This document shows, in pieces, positions 46,126-59,100 of a stretch of DNA of 64,000 nt. The DNA comes from Petrosia ficiformis (Eukaryota > Porifera > Demospongiae > Haplosclerida > Petrosiidae): positions 3,654,374-3,718,373 of the forward strand of contig OX345652.1 of assembly GCA_947044365.1 (NCBI GenBank), read 5' to 3'. Position numbers and translations under genes: made by a program. The stretch's first letter is position 1, and each line of letters opens with the position of its first letter. A model generated the notes under the pieces. That model saw only the letters and a program-made list of their open reading frames with translations, had not been told where the DNA came from and searched no databases.

Positions 46126-49100
46126 ATGAAATTCTTGTTAGCATTTGGTGTTGCCATTGGAGTCATTTTGTTTAGTACTGTGGTTAGTATCAAGATACAT
46201 ATTAATACATCCCAGGAGTTGCAGAAATATCTTTGTCATCAGTCATTACCTGTTCCCAAAGTAATATTTGAACTCAAACGCTCAAACTATAATATAAGTG
46301 GAGATTTCTGCATTGTCAATAAATCCAAAAATGTTGTTCTTTATAGCAACAATTCGCAGCCAGCTATTATAACCTGTACTCAGGAAGATCATCCTCATCC
46401 CACACGACAAGGCTTAGCTTTCATCAGCTCTAACATTACTATTCAACGAGTGACATTTGTTAATTGTGGAACACATCTCAACACATTACCTGATAATATA
46501 ACTTCCATGTTTAATTCCTCATCTCTGTATTACATTTCTACTCATGCTGCCACCTTACTCTTTATACAATGTACAGTCAATATGAGTGATGTTGTACTAA
46601 CAAGATCGTATGGGTTTGCAGTAATTGGTATCAACCTTATAGACTCTGTTCTACAGAATGTGCATGCATTAAATTCCAACAGCAGTCTTCAAAACTACAA
46701 GATAAATAACCAAAGTCTTGGTAGTGGAATTATACTCCATTTTTTAGACATGGTGAGTGACTCAAATCCATCATATTATAAATATAAAGTTTCTGTAATG
46801 TCATCATTTTTCAAAAATAATTATGGACATTCCAGCAATTCATGTCTAACAACAGAATATTATACATATAGCTCGCATCCAGTTTTGAATGCTGCTGGTT
46901 TGACTATCATATACTCCCAATCATCTAATCCTGCTCAAGTCAATATTTATGATTCACATTTTATTCACAACGTTGGTAGTTTAGCTGCAGGACTACTTTT
47001 ATTACATTACAACATACATGTAAATGCTACAACTGTCGTGAATGCATCAATTTTTGACCATAACATCAACTCGATAAAGTGCTATGGTGCTGGTTTATCT
47101 TTCAATTGGTTTGCAAATGAAACTATTAATTCCCTATCTCTCCATCCATTATTGATACAAAATTCAACTTTCAAAAATCATTATGATAATAGATCTATTA
47201 ACACTTTGTCACACAATGGAGCTGCATATATAGGAATAGTTATTCCACCAGTAAAAGAGTTAATAGTAAAATTAATAAATGTTAGATTCACTAGAAATTA
47301 TGCTAAACATGATGGCGTATGTCTTCAGACAAGTGTTAAGAAAAGTCCCAGCTTTCAAAGTAATGTTACGATAATACTTGATAATATTACAGCAGAATCA
47401 AATGGTCAAGTCATAGCCATCCCCAAAGTTGCTTACGCTGGTATGTTTAGTTTCTATGAAGTTAATAGTGTCATACTTAAAGGCACTTCATATTTTAAGA
47501 ACAATAATGGTTCTGTAATAGTTGCAGTTGGGTCAGAGCTATATTTGAGTGGACATATGGAGTTTTTTGGAAATTCAGGAGCAAAGGGGGCTGGAATTCG
47601 TCTGAATGATTACTGTCATATTCATTTTATGAATGGCCTCGTAGCTAACTTTTATAACAATTCAGCAAATTATCAAGGTGGGGCTATTTATGCTGCTATA
47701 GGAAGTCACCATATTACAACAAAGTGTGTTTTCTGGTTTGATGATGTTAAAAATGCAACAAAGAAACTTAATGTGACTTTTTCTGGTAATGAAGCATACA
47801 AGGCTGGTAACTCGATATATGCACAACCAATTTATGATTGCTATACACATGAATCCATTGATGTCAACAAATACCCGCTAAATTACACAAAATTGTTTCA
47901 TTTTAGTAACACAGTGAAGAACAGCCGACAGGAAATCTCAACTGAGCCCCATAAACTACAGCCATGTAGTGTAGAACCAGAAAATACTTACCCTGGAAAA
48001 ATTATTTATTACAGCATAGCAGCCAGAGATGGAATAATGGAAAATGTGTACACTACACTTACCATTGATGTAATATTAGTTAATCAAACAAAAGGAAAAG
48101 TTTGGTTATCACACGGCGGAGAAGAAAAAGTAATAAATGAGGGACAAAACTGTACTAATATTTCTTTCTCTATTCATACTAACATTAATACGACTGTAAA
48201 TCTTTCAATAATTTTCTCCCTTCCATATTATCCTTTTGCGCGTTATCGTTATATTAAACTTGAAAAGTGCCCTTTGGGATTTACTTTAAATAGAGGAAAA
48301 GGAATTTGTGAATGTTCGATAGTTTTAAACTACTTACTGCATGACTTTCAAATGTTTTCTACATTGTACTGTGTAATTGATACCCAAACAATTAGCAAAC
48401 CACCTAATAGGGCTGTATGGATAGGAGCAGTGAAACAATCTCCACAATTAGATTTTGGTGTTTCAGACTTTTGTCCAGTAGAATATTGTGAATTCAACCA
48501 GAAATTTCTATATTTTTATTCTGACAATGAAGGAAGTATATATCTTCAAGAGGAAAGAAATGTTAAACTAAATCATAGTATTTGTTTGTTCAATCGTGAG
48601 GGAACAATCTGTGGTCATTGCAAACAAAACCTAAGTGTTGTGTTTGGGTCAACTGAATGCAAACACTGCAGTAACACATACCTTCTCACTATAACTTTCT
48701 TTATCATTGCTGGTCCTCTTCTCATATGTATATTATATGCTCTGAGACTCACATTAACAACTGGTACTCTCAATGGTATTATATTCTATGCTAATGCTGC
48801 TAACAGTGGTCTAATTTATATTCTTAGCCTTTATTCTGACCACACACATCTGTATAGTATTGCATACATTTGTATCATTTTCCTGTCAAGTTTGAACATT
48901 TCTCTTGGATTTCCTCTGTGTTTTTATGATGGGATGACAGAGTTTTGGAAAGCAGGTCTTAGTTTACTATTCCCCATATACCTCCTGACAATAGTTGTTA
49001 TCCTCATTATACTCAGTCGTTATTCAACATGGCTTTCCAACCGAATAGCACGTTCATCGGTACAAGTACTAGTTACTGTTGTTCATTTGTCCTACTCTAA

Positions 49101-49899
49101 GCTATTGCTTGCTGTTATCAATGTCTTCACTTCAAGTGGCGTTTCCACTGCAGAAAAGAACTACACTGTATGGGTGTGGGATGGTACTATGGAATATATG
49201 AAATCAAAACATCTTTATCTTGCTATCTACACATCAGTAATTGCTTTTCCTCTCATAGTTTCTTATACGACCTTTCTCCTATTTGCTAAAATTCTCATTC
49301 GACACTCTTCAATAGGAAATCGATATCTAAGACATTTATATGAAGCTATTCATGCTCCTTATAAAGAAGGTCATGAATACTGGTTCACAGTTCGTTTGAT
49401 ATTGCTGATGATGATGTATGTTGTGTTTACTGTGATGAATGCGAATAAAGATTTTCTTATTTTTATCACCGTAAGCCCATTTCTTCTACTTTTTTTAATT
49501 CTTCAATCATTTATGAAACCATTCAAGAACAGATTGATCAACATGATTGACTGCTGGGTAATGTTCAACCTCACGTTTCTCTATGTAACAACATGGTACT
49601 ACATGCTTAGCAAAAAAGCATACATTGCAACATATTTTTGTGTTGTGGCAGTGTTACTAATCTTTATCACATTCATAGTTATCTTAGTATATCACATCCT
49701 ATGGGTAACAGGTAAAGACCCATCATTACACATCCAGAGGATGTTTAACATCATCTTAAAGGTGTACCATAAAATGAACGAACATAGAAAACCAAACAGC
49801 AGACGAAATGTGTTCCTAAGTGATGCAAGTGGTTCTTTTTATGATTCATGCAGTCAATACAGAGAGCCAATTTTAAGCCCCGTGACTGAACAAAATTGA
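46126..49899 (+). CDS. Pmp-like beta-helix / polytopic membrane protein, chimeric (array member K)
   Basis: An intact single-exon gene of 1257 residues, the last of the array. The signal peptide MKFLLAFGVAIGVILFSTVVS and the next ~50 residues (IHINTSQELQKYLC) follow the 20293/25471/40963 subfamily. The cysteine module (CGHCKQNLSVVFGSTEC, short form) and membrane core (FPIYLLTIVVILIILSRYSTW; YHILWVTG) follow the 5521/13717 type. The beta-helix has GGAIYAAIGS near residue 520. The juxtamembrane glycine-rich LCGKC becomes ICGHC. The tail is SFYDSCSQYREPILS followed by a longer end PVTEQN. The mosaic suggests it arose by recombination between subfamilies. It converges on the PDZ gene 232 bp downstream. 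Confidence 0.92.
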   Translation: MKFLLAFGVAIGVILFSTVVSIKIHINTSQELQKYLCHQSLPVPKVIFELKRSNYNISGDFCIVNKSKNVVLYSNNSQPAIITCTQEDHPHPTRQGLAFISSNITIQRVTFVNCGTHLNTLPDNITSMFNSSSLYYISTHAATLLFIQCTVNMSDVVLTRSYGFAVIGINLIDSVLQNVHALNSNSSLQNYKINNQSLGSGIILHFLDMVSDSNPSYYKYKVSVMSSFFKNNYGHSSNSCLTTEYYTYSSHPVLNAAGLTIIYSQSSNPAQVNIYDSHFIHNVGSLAAGLLLLHYNIHVNATTVVNASIFDHNINSIKCYGAGLSFNWFANETINSLSLHPLLIQNSTFKNHYDNRSINTLSHNGAAYIGIVIPPVKELIVKLINVRFTRNYAKHDGVCLQTSVKKSPSFQSNVTIILDNITAESNGQVIAIPKVAYAGMFSFYEVNSVILKGTSYFKNNNGSVIVAVGSELYLSGHMEFFGNSGAKGAGIRLNDYCHIHFMNGLVANFYNNSANYQGGAIYAAIGSHHITTKCVFWFDDVKNATKKLNVTFSGNEAYKAGNSIYAQPIYDCYTHESIDVNKYPLNYTKLFHFSNTVKNSRQEISTEPHKLQPCSVEPENTYPGKIIYYSIAARDGIMENVYTTLTIDVILVNQTKGKVWLSHGGEEKVINEGQNCTNISFSIHTNINTTVNLSIIFSLPYYPFARYRYIKLEKCPLGFTLNRGKGICECSIVLNYLLHDFQMFSTLYCVIDTQTISKPPNRAVWIGAVKQSPQLDFGVSDFCPVEYCEFNQKFLYFYSDNEGSIYLQEERNVKLNHSICLFNREGTICGHCKQNLSVVFGSTECKHCSNTYLLTITFFIIAGPLLICILYALRLTLTTGTLNGIIFYANAANSGLIYILSLYSDHTHLYSIAYICIIFLSSLNISLGFPLCFYDGMTEFWKAGLSLLFPIYLLTIVVILIILSRYSTWLSNRIARSSVQVLVTVVHLSYSKLLLAVINVFTSSGVSTAEKNYTVWVWDGTMEYMKSKHLYLAIYTSVIAFPLIVSYTTFLLFAKILIRHSSIGNRYLRHLYEAIHAPYKEGHEYWFTVRLILLMMMYVVFTVMNANKDFLIFITVSPFLLLFLILQSFMKPFKNRLINMIDCWVMFNLTFLYVTTWYYMLSKKAYIATYFCVVAVLLIFITFIVILVYHILWVTGKDPSLHIQRMFNIILKVYHKMNEHRKPNSRRNVFLSDASGSFYDSCSQYREPILSPVTEQN

Positions 49900-50130
49900 A
49901 TTCGCATTATGTATGATGGACCACTGATTAATTCATGATCCCTCAATTTAATTCAACAGCAAAATATACAAGAACATATACTAATATCATTACATGTCAA
50001 TTTACAGTGTGTATATAATATATATATATAAATACATCATAGAAATTTCTGTACTAAGTAAAGTGTGCATTAAAATAATTATCGAAAAACTTTATCAGAA
50101 ACTATAAAATATTTTGCAACAATACATAAA

Positions 50131-53100
50131 TTATTTTTTTTCAAACATTGCAAGTTTATTTAGAACATTACCAGATTTAGATAATGATGAAATGGATGTT
50201 CTCTTGATTTCAGTTTCAGAATTCTTGACTTTGGAATGGGAATCAGTCGTTTGAGCAGTTGACTGTAAAGCAGAATTTGATTGAGACTCTAAAGAATGAG
50301 TTTGAGTTTTTTCTTCTGTTGGCTTTACAGGAGTCTGTTTCTTGGAGATCTGGTTTTCCATTGTTGTATTTGGTTTCTATATAAAGGAAGTTGAATCCTC
50401 AGTATTTTACTTAACTTGAGAACGTTCAGTGAAAAATAATGGAAAAGCATATTTATTGAACAGATGCTTGCAATCTTAATTTAAATTTAATAGAAGTTAA
50501 CGAGTTTCTAATAGGTAATAGTGTATATACTTACAATATTTATTTTGGAATACTTGAATCACATTGAAGTACTATAAAAATGGTTGTATCCATTAAAGAT
50601 TGGAAGGGGTTTCCCTACTGTGGTATATTAAAGACTACATTATAATTATGCATGGAAGATTGGAAGAATTCCTGGTATGTATATTAGAGATATTAGAGAA
50701 AACATTAGATTGGAAGGGGTTTCTCCAGTATTTCAATTAGGAAATGTTGCTTAGTTTTGCAATGAAATAAATAGTTTGAGTTTATCCCAGGGAGAAGTAT
50801 GCTGATCAAAGTGCTTATCATGTGCTAATAGATATCATTTTACCTTCACATCTTCAGTTTTAGTTTTACTTGATTCTTCTAGTTTCATTGAATCATCTGA
50901 TTTATCCTGTCTCCTCTATCAGAAATGAGGCAAAAGTACAGTATATTAAGGAATGTTGATCAAAAAACAATCTTTATGGTAAACTATTACTGTAAAATTA
51001 AATATAGTAAAAGATATTTAAAAGCACTATGCTGTATTCAATCTGTAATGAACTATTAAGCGCTATACATACATAGTATGCAATACAATAATTATATTAT
51101 AGTTCATGTAACACATAAAACAATATCTATAAGGATAACAATAGGTACAATCTTACCTGCTGTATTGCAATTAATAGCAATGCAGCAGGTAAGTTAAGAA
51201 ACCAATTCAGTATAGCCTTACTCTAAATACTTGTATATAATAATGTCAAATTACCTTAGCCATGGACACCCAAGATGGTACATCGTCTTGTTTCTTATAA
51301 TCTGGTTTCTTTTTATCTTCAATTGGTTTACTGGTAGATGTTTTGCTTACAGCAACACGTAAATTTGAAACAGGTTCTTTTTTGCCCATTTTAATCGGCT
51401 CTATTGAAATCTTCTTATTGCCTTTTTCATTCTGTGATATTGATAGCTTTTCTTCTTCTTTAGTTTTGTTTTTAGCTCTAGCAGCAGCTGCTTGAGCTAC
51501 TCTATGAGCTGTACTACCTAACAACACTGAACTACCAACAGTGTATCTTCTGCGAGTATCTCTCTCCTCTATATTTTCTTCCTTTTTCTTATCTACTACA
51601 TCCACGTCCATTGAAGCCGATAGGCGTTTCTTCAGAGCATTTTCTACCAATGAAGCACTTGATTTTCTTCTTCTTGGTACATCCAATTTATCATCATCAT
51701 TTAAACTGGGTTCGCTTACTAGCTTTTCTATTTGGGAAGATCCTTCACTACTAACAGTAATTTGTGGCCGAGGACTGCAAAAGTATAGAAACTCAATAAT
51801 TATTATTATGATAATTACTAATTATACTTATATATCTCTGTACTTCAACAGGTATGTACGTGTAATATCTATGTAAGTATGTGCAAGCATATTCTTGTGC
51901 TAGTATATATGTATGAATACTAACTTTGTCTGTATGTGGTTACATGTAAATATGTGCTTACATATGTATGTGTGTACATATTTACATGTGTGGGTCTATG
52001 TGTGTATAATATACCTATGTTATGTACATGCATACTACATGTGACCAAAGGCCAAGAAAATTATGACTGCATACATACATGGACCATTAAATGTTTGCTA
52101 TTTAGTCAATTTCTAAACTAAATTAAGTATAAATATATATATATTTATAAAGGTGGGGCATTTTTTGCTTTTTCCATGATATCAATAGTTGGCTTTTGTC
52201 TGAATGGGATGGCTGAATTATGAGTATTTAAAGTAAAAAGAATTCCAATTTTTTTTCATCCATGCCCACATATGCAATGTACAAATGTATAATTATATTT
52301 ATTTCATACAAACACTGAATACATCTCATAAATAATTGTGTAATATGTAACTTATGGTATACCGGTACTTACACATAAGAGGATTGGTTAAGTTCTGGAT
52401 CAACAAGAACGGAACTTAATCTCTACAAGTAAAAAATATTTATAATTATATTTATACTAATAAAGATTTACAAATGTATATCAATAAGAACTGTTGTTGG
52501 GATTTGGAATGATTGAACAGGTGTGTATGAAAATTAGTGAATAATGCTGTTCATATTCACGATGACCTCAAAATTAGTATGCGATGACTTTATATGTAAT
52601 ATAGTGTATAGTTGAATGTCATAAGGTTAATACAGGAATATACTGTAACTCAGTAATGAAGCAATTGATTTAAATTTCACTTACACAAAAAAGAACAGGA
52701 AGGATAATTATATAAAAATGATGAAGGTAAAAAGATTGTTGGTCATTCAAAACTAAAATTATTAACATTTTTTTTCATGAGGTTATAACATGTTCCTGTA
52801 ACACATTACAAGATTACCTTGTTTTCTTTTTCACTGTCTATAGAGGTGTCTCTGAACAAATAGTCACTGCTAATACCTACACTTCTTGATCGCTTTGTTG
52901 GTCTGCGTCTTCTCTGTGACATTCCTAAGTCTCTACGATATCTTCCTTCCTTTACACCTAAGATAGGGGTTGTCCTGGGTACAGATGATATATCTAAATG
53001 GAAATAATGTGAATAGTGATAAGAAATTTAACATGAAATTATATGGAGTAATTACCATAGCAACCATAACTCCGTTTGTTTAATTATGGAATACTATTCT

Positions 53101-56100
53101 GAGGCATACTACATATTCTACATCAGTTAGAATTAAAGTTATGTATAAATTATTATAATTAAATTATTGCGCAATAATTATAACCCTAATTACTAACTTG
53201 TCTGTAGATTAGCAGTAACAGGTAGTTAGTTATGTCTTCTGTGTGTTTGTGTAGAGATGTTTATAATGATAAACTAACTGTTTAGTCACTAACAGCAATC
53301 TTAGGTAATGCTTCAATGAATGTTATATTATAATATTCACTATAATAATATACTTTAGCGATCCAGTAGATAATAGTACATTTATGTTATATATATATGT
53401 GCATAAACTCTTTGGCCAACTAAAGGATGCATAAATTTAACTACACAATACCGGTAACCCTAATGACAACAATCAAATGTATGTGTATCCACTTCAAGTA
53501 CAAAATACATAAGATACAAAGAGATTATATTATTCCCAGTTCACTTTGTTCACACCAGTATCTACATTAAAACATGCTCTTGCAATGCGTTAACTAAATG
53601 CTAGGTGCTACTAACACAATGTGTGATCAATCAGAATATCAATACCGAATATTTATACTTACTGAGTACAACTTTAATTGTGCTTCATATTGTTACTATG
53701 AAGTAGAGATAGACAAACCTGATGATGTATTTTCTGTAAATGAAGAGGAATTTCGTCCTTTTTTATATCTAGAGAGAGGAGAAACATCATCGCCTAAACT
53801 GTATGTATTTGAACGACTAATAAAAGCAGGAGATGTTTGTACATCCACAAAATCAAGATCATCAAGTGATGGCAATCTATAGTACAGTTTAATAAAATTA
53901 ATAATCATTTTAATATAATTTAGATAATACAATACATACCAAGCATAGTTTAATTACTCAAACTTTGTTCTCATCATTAGAATTAAAGCCTAAAGAAAGA
54001 AGCAGGCTTACTGAAGATATGGGTTTAATATATAAATCCTATGAGCCAAATAAAGAGTCATTATGTAATAAGCTTACAGGGCTTGCTAAAGGGCATACAT
54101 TAAAGATTAGCAAATATATGAGTCTGTATAAATTTATTTTTCAACAATACCTTCTAGTCTCTATTAATGTATCCTTTGTAATCACTTCCTCTTCATCTGA
54201 ACTCATTCTATAATTAGTCACTTCTTTTTGGGTTTTCAAAAGAAGAGAGGAACCTCCAGCCTTTTGATAAACTCCAACTTTTTGTAGAAACTTTTCACTT
54301 TTTTTAGGTGGTACAGGTATAGAGGCTTTCTTCTTGGTTTCTCTCTCCTTTAATCTGTCTTCTTGTGTGCTTATGACATAAGAAGGCACATCACTGTTGA
54401 ATATCAGATCTTGTTGATGTTTCATTCTTGCCCATTCTCTGTTGTTTATTTTAACCTATTGGAATGCAATCACGTATATTCAAATGTTTATTTAAGTGCA
54501 GTATTTCGGTTAATGTGTTATTGTGTACATTGCTGTGTTTACTTATGATTATGTGTGTACATAACTACATATATGGTACACGCTACATAGGAAGTAGGCA
54601 TGTATGTATGTTTATGTACATATGTACATACACATACATACATACAAACATATATACATACATATATGCATACATACATACATACATACATATATACAAA
54701 CATACATACATAGATACATATGTACATACGTACATACATACATACATACATACATACATACACACATACATACATACAACATACAAACATTCATATACAT
54801 ACATACATACATACATACATACATACATACATACATACATACATACATACATACATACATACATACACACATACATACAACATACAAACATTCATATACA
54901 TACATACATACATACATACATACATACATACATACATACATACATACATACATACATACATACATACATACATACATACATACATACATACATACATACA
55001 TACATACATACATTATGTTTATTTAGGTATTATAATCCAATACATATGTATAATCTTTTCTTATAATGTCACATACATCTGTTGTCTGATTTGATTCTTT
55101 TGCATTCAGTTCTAATGACATCATTATATCCTATACAAGCAATGTACAATGTAATATAGTCACAAATATATAAAAATGACTTACCTCATCACTGTCAATA
55201 GCTGTTAACTCAAGCTGTAAATATGGAAGTTGTATTGATATATTTTCATAATAATAAATTCAATAACATAATTATGTATACATTATAAACTGTGGTTCAG
55301 TTTGCTATGTGATTTATATATCAAATGAGATGTTTAAATATGTATCTAATGCAACATAGTTTATTTAAGCAATTTCATTGGTCAAACTGGAAGGTTAATA
55401 AGTAAATATTTATATACCTCCAGGAGGTGTTTTTATAAGTGGTTTAGTGACCTGATATAAAAGCAATCTGATTGGTCAATTCAAACATAGCATGGTTTGA
55501 TATTAGGGTTTGAAAAATCAATTCCTTCATAATTATGTATCCATTGATGTAATATCTAAACTTGGTACTATATGTACACTACTATTCCTTACATTTGAAC
55601 TCCCTGATTCTGATGTATTATCTAACATTAATTCTGCTTTTATCTTCTCCCGAGCTGCATCCTAAAATAATAAATAAACATACTAATAGGTTTACAATAG
55701 TTCATTTGTCTTATGTACACAAATATTGTGCTATTATTATACTGACTGTATTATCCTATTCATTAATAAACATACTAATAGGTTTACAATAGTTCATTTG
55801 TCTTATGTACACAAATATTGTGCTATTATTATACTGACTGTATTATCCTATTCATTAATAAACATACTAATAGGTTTACAATAGTTCATTTGTCTTATGT
55901 ACACAAATATTGTGCTATTATTATACTGACTGTATTATCCTATTCATTAATAAACATACTAATAGGTTTACAATAGTTCATTTGTCTTATGTACACAAAT
56001 ATTGTGCTATTATTATACTGACTGTATTATCCTATTCATTAATAAACATACTAATAGGTTTACAATAGTTCATTTGTCTTATGTACACAAATATTGTGCT

Positions 56101-59100
56101 ATTATTATTCTGACTGTATTATCCTATTCATTAATAAACATACTAATAGGTTTACAATAGTTCATTTGTCTTATGTACACAATTATTATGCTATTATTAT
56201 ACTGACTGTATTATCCTATTCATTAATAAACATACTAATAGGTTTACAATAGTTCATTTGTCTTATGTACACAATTATTGTGCTACTATTATACTGACTG
56301 TATTATCCTATTCATTAATAAACATACTAATAGGTTTACAATAGTTCATTTGTCTTATGTACACAAATATTGTGCTATTATTATACTGACTGTATTATTC
56401 TATTCATTAATAAACATACTAATAGGTTTACAATAGTTCATTTGTCTTATGTACACAAATATTGTGCTATTATTATACTGACTGTATTATCCTATTCATT
56501 AATAAACATACTAATAGGTTTACAATAGTTCATTTGTCTTATGTACACAATTATTGTGCTACTATTATACCGACTGTATTATTCTATTCATTAATAAACA
56601 TACTAATAGGTTTACAATAGTTCATTTGTCTTATGTACACAAATATTGTGCTATTATTATACTGACTGTATTATCCTATTCATTAATAAACATACTAATA
56701 GGTTTACAATAGTTCATTTGTCTTATGTACACAATTATTGTGCTACTATTATACCGACTGTATTATCCTATTCATTAATAAACATACTAATAGGTTTACA
56801 ATAGTTCATTTGTCTTATGTACACAATTATTGTGCTACTATTATACTGACTGTATTATCCTATTCATTAATAAACATACTAATAGGTTTACAATAGTTCA
56901 TTTGTCTTATGTACACAATTATTGTGCTATTATTATACTGACTGTATTATCCTATTCATTAATAAACATACTAATAGGTTTACAATAGTTCATTTGTCTT
57001 ATGTACACAAATATTGTGCTATTATTATTCTGACTGTATTATCCTATTCATTAATAAACATACTAATAGGTTTACAATAGTTCATTTGTCTTATGTACAC
57101 AATTATTGTGCTATTATTATACTGACTGTATTATCCTATTCATTAATAAACATACTAATAGGTTTACAATAGTTCATTTGTCTTATGTACACAAATATTG
57201 TGCTATTATTATACTGACTGTATTATCCTATTCATTAATAAACATACTAATAGGTTTACAATAGTTCATTTGTCTTATGTACACAATTATTGTGCTACTA
57301 TTATACCGACTGTATTATTCTATTCATTAATAAACATACTTACACTCCTATACACATAATTATACATACAGCTACCAAACTAACTATGAGAGACTTTTTG
57401 TCTTTCCAAGGGAACAAAGTCTCGTCATTATCTTCTTCACTATCTCTTCCTATCTCATATTCACCTTCTTCATCGGAATCTTCAGAATCCTTTTAAAAGA
57501 AGACATGATTTATTGTAGGGATAATAAATAATAACTGGATATAATACGGTGTTATCTGCTACATGTGATGAATATAATTATGATGGTTGCAATGTTTGAG
57601 CCAGAAATTACAGAGATGCAGGGGTTAGTGTTTAATTCAATATTCATAAAGCTGTAGTCAGTTGATCATTGTGACGATTCAATGTATTATTACACTACAT
57701 ACATACACAAATACCACGAGTTTGCTACAAACAAGATGGTCATGTTTCCTTACAATTGAGGTAATAGTGTATATTTTCTTTGGTTTCTTCACTTTTTCTA
57801 TGGTTAAAATAAAAAAAATTACAAAATAAACAAATATCGCAATGACATCAATAATAAATATTACCAATTTACAATATTTACATTGTAGTATGTAGAAGTC
57901 ACTATAAAAAGTATGGTATTGTATGTGCTCATGTATACATACTTATTAATAGTCTGAAGCTTTTGATCATGTTTATTACATAAGCCTTTTGAGGAAATAC
58001 TATTGTAATTCAAGATTGGCAGTTGATGGTTTTGGCTCCCAGCGACTGCCAACTATTCCCCTTCCTCTTTAGTCTATTATTATCGGAAAACCTATTTAAG
58101 AACACTATGTCATAATTATCATAGATATAGCTTAACCTTGAGGATATGGTGAACTGGAAACATGTTGTATCAAAGATTTTAGTTCCATCAATTGAGACAA
58201 CTCTAGTGCTTCCAATGAGCGACAATCTCTTCCATTCACTTCAACTATAATATCACCAACTTTGATACCAGCTAACATTGCTTCACTACCTATTAAGAAT
58301 AATTTAAAATCACAAGAATGTATATTGTCACATATTATCATAGAAGTTTAAGTAAAGGTCATTCACATTCACCATGTCCTCAGAAAAATGTTCGTACGTA
58401 ACTTTAGTTTGGAAGGACCGACAATCATTTTACCTAAACCATTTTCATATAATTATCCTTCCCGTTGTTATTTGTGTATGTCAAATTTCAATCCATTGCT
58501 TCATTATTGAGTTACAGTATATATTAACCTTATGACATTAAACTACACACTGTATTACATATATTCTAAGTTTGAGGTCATCATGAATGTGAATAGACAT
58601 TTAGTTTCCTATAATTATATGTACCTAATTCAACCAGTGTTACTAAGACAGGTGGTGGTCCAACACTTAAATGTATTCCTAAACCTTCAGGATTCTTTCT
58701 CAAAGTAACTTGATGTTCATCTGAAGTACGAAAATTATAACACATATTAAAACTATTGCATTATTATAATAGTTATAAATTTATTACCTTTATCTTCAGA
58801 TGCAATGACAAGTCGAATTAGATCCCCTGAATCTGTAATATATAATATAGTACATACAGGAAGCTTTAAGGGTGTTGTTTGTATATAAAAACAATCATAC
58901 ATTAATGCATATTTGAAGACACAGAGCCATGCATATATAGTGAACTAACCCAATTGCAAAATCTAACTCTGAAAAGTGACGAAATGTTATTATCAATATT
59001 AATTCATTCAGTAGTATTAATGCAGGAAACACAAAATCTATTTTGATAGCATTTTCATGTTATCCTGGGTAACGGGTTAGTCCACTATTACCCTCAAGCT

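Noticed and set aside
1..49899. Bacterial contamination or prophage origin suggested by Pmp-like repeats
   Set aside because: Polytopic core, TATA-type promoters, AT-rich MITE-filled spacers and contiguity with spliced genes place the array in a eukaryotic genome.
54464..55094. Long overlapping open frames of Tyr-Ile-His-Thr or Met-Tyr-Val-Cys repeats on both strands
   Set aside because: They are translations of a (CATA)n microsatellite inside an intron.
55660..57344. CRISPR-like regular array
   Set aside because: The whole 92-bp unit repeats with no unique spacers, in a eukaryotic intron; it is a minisatellite.
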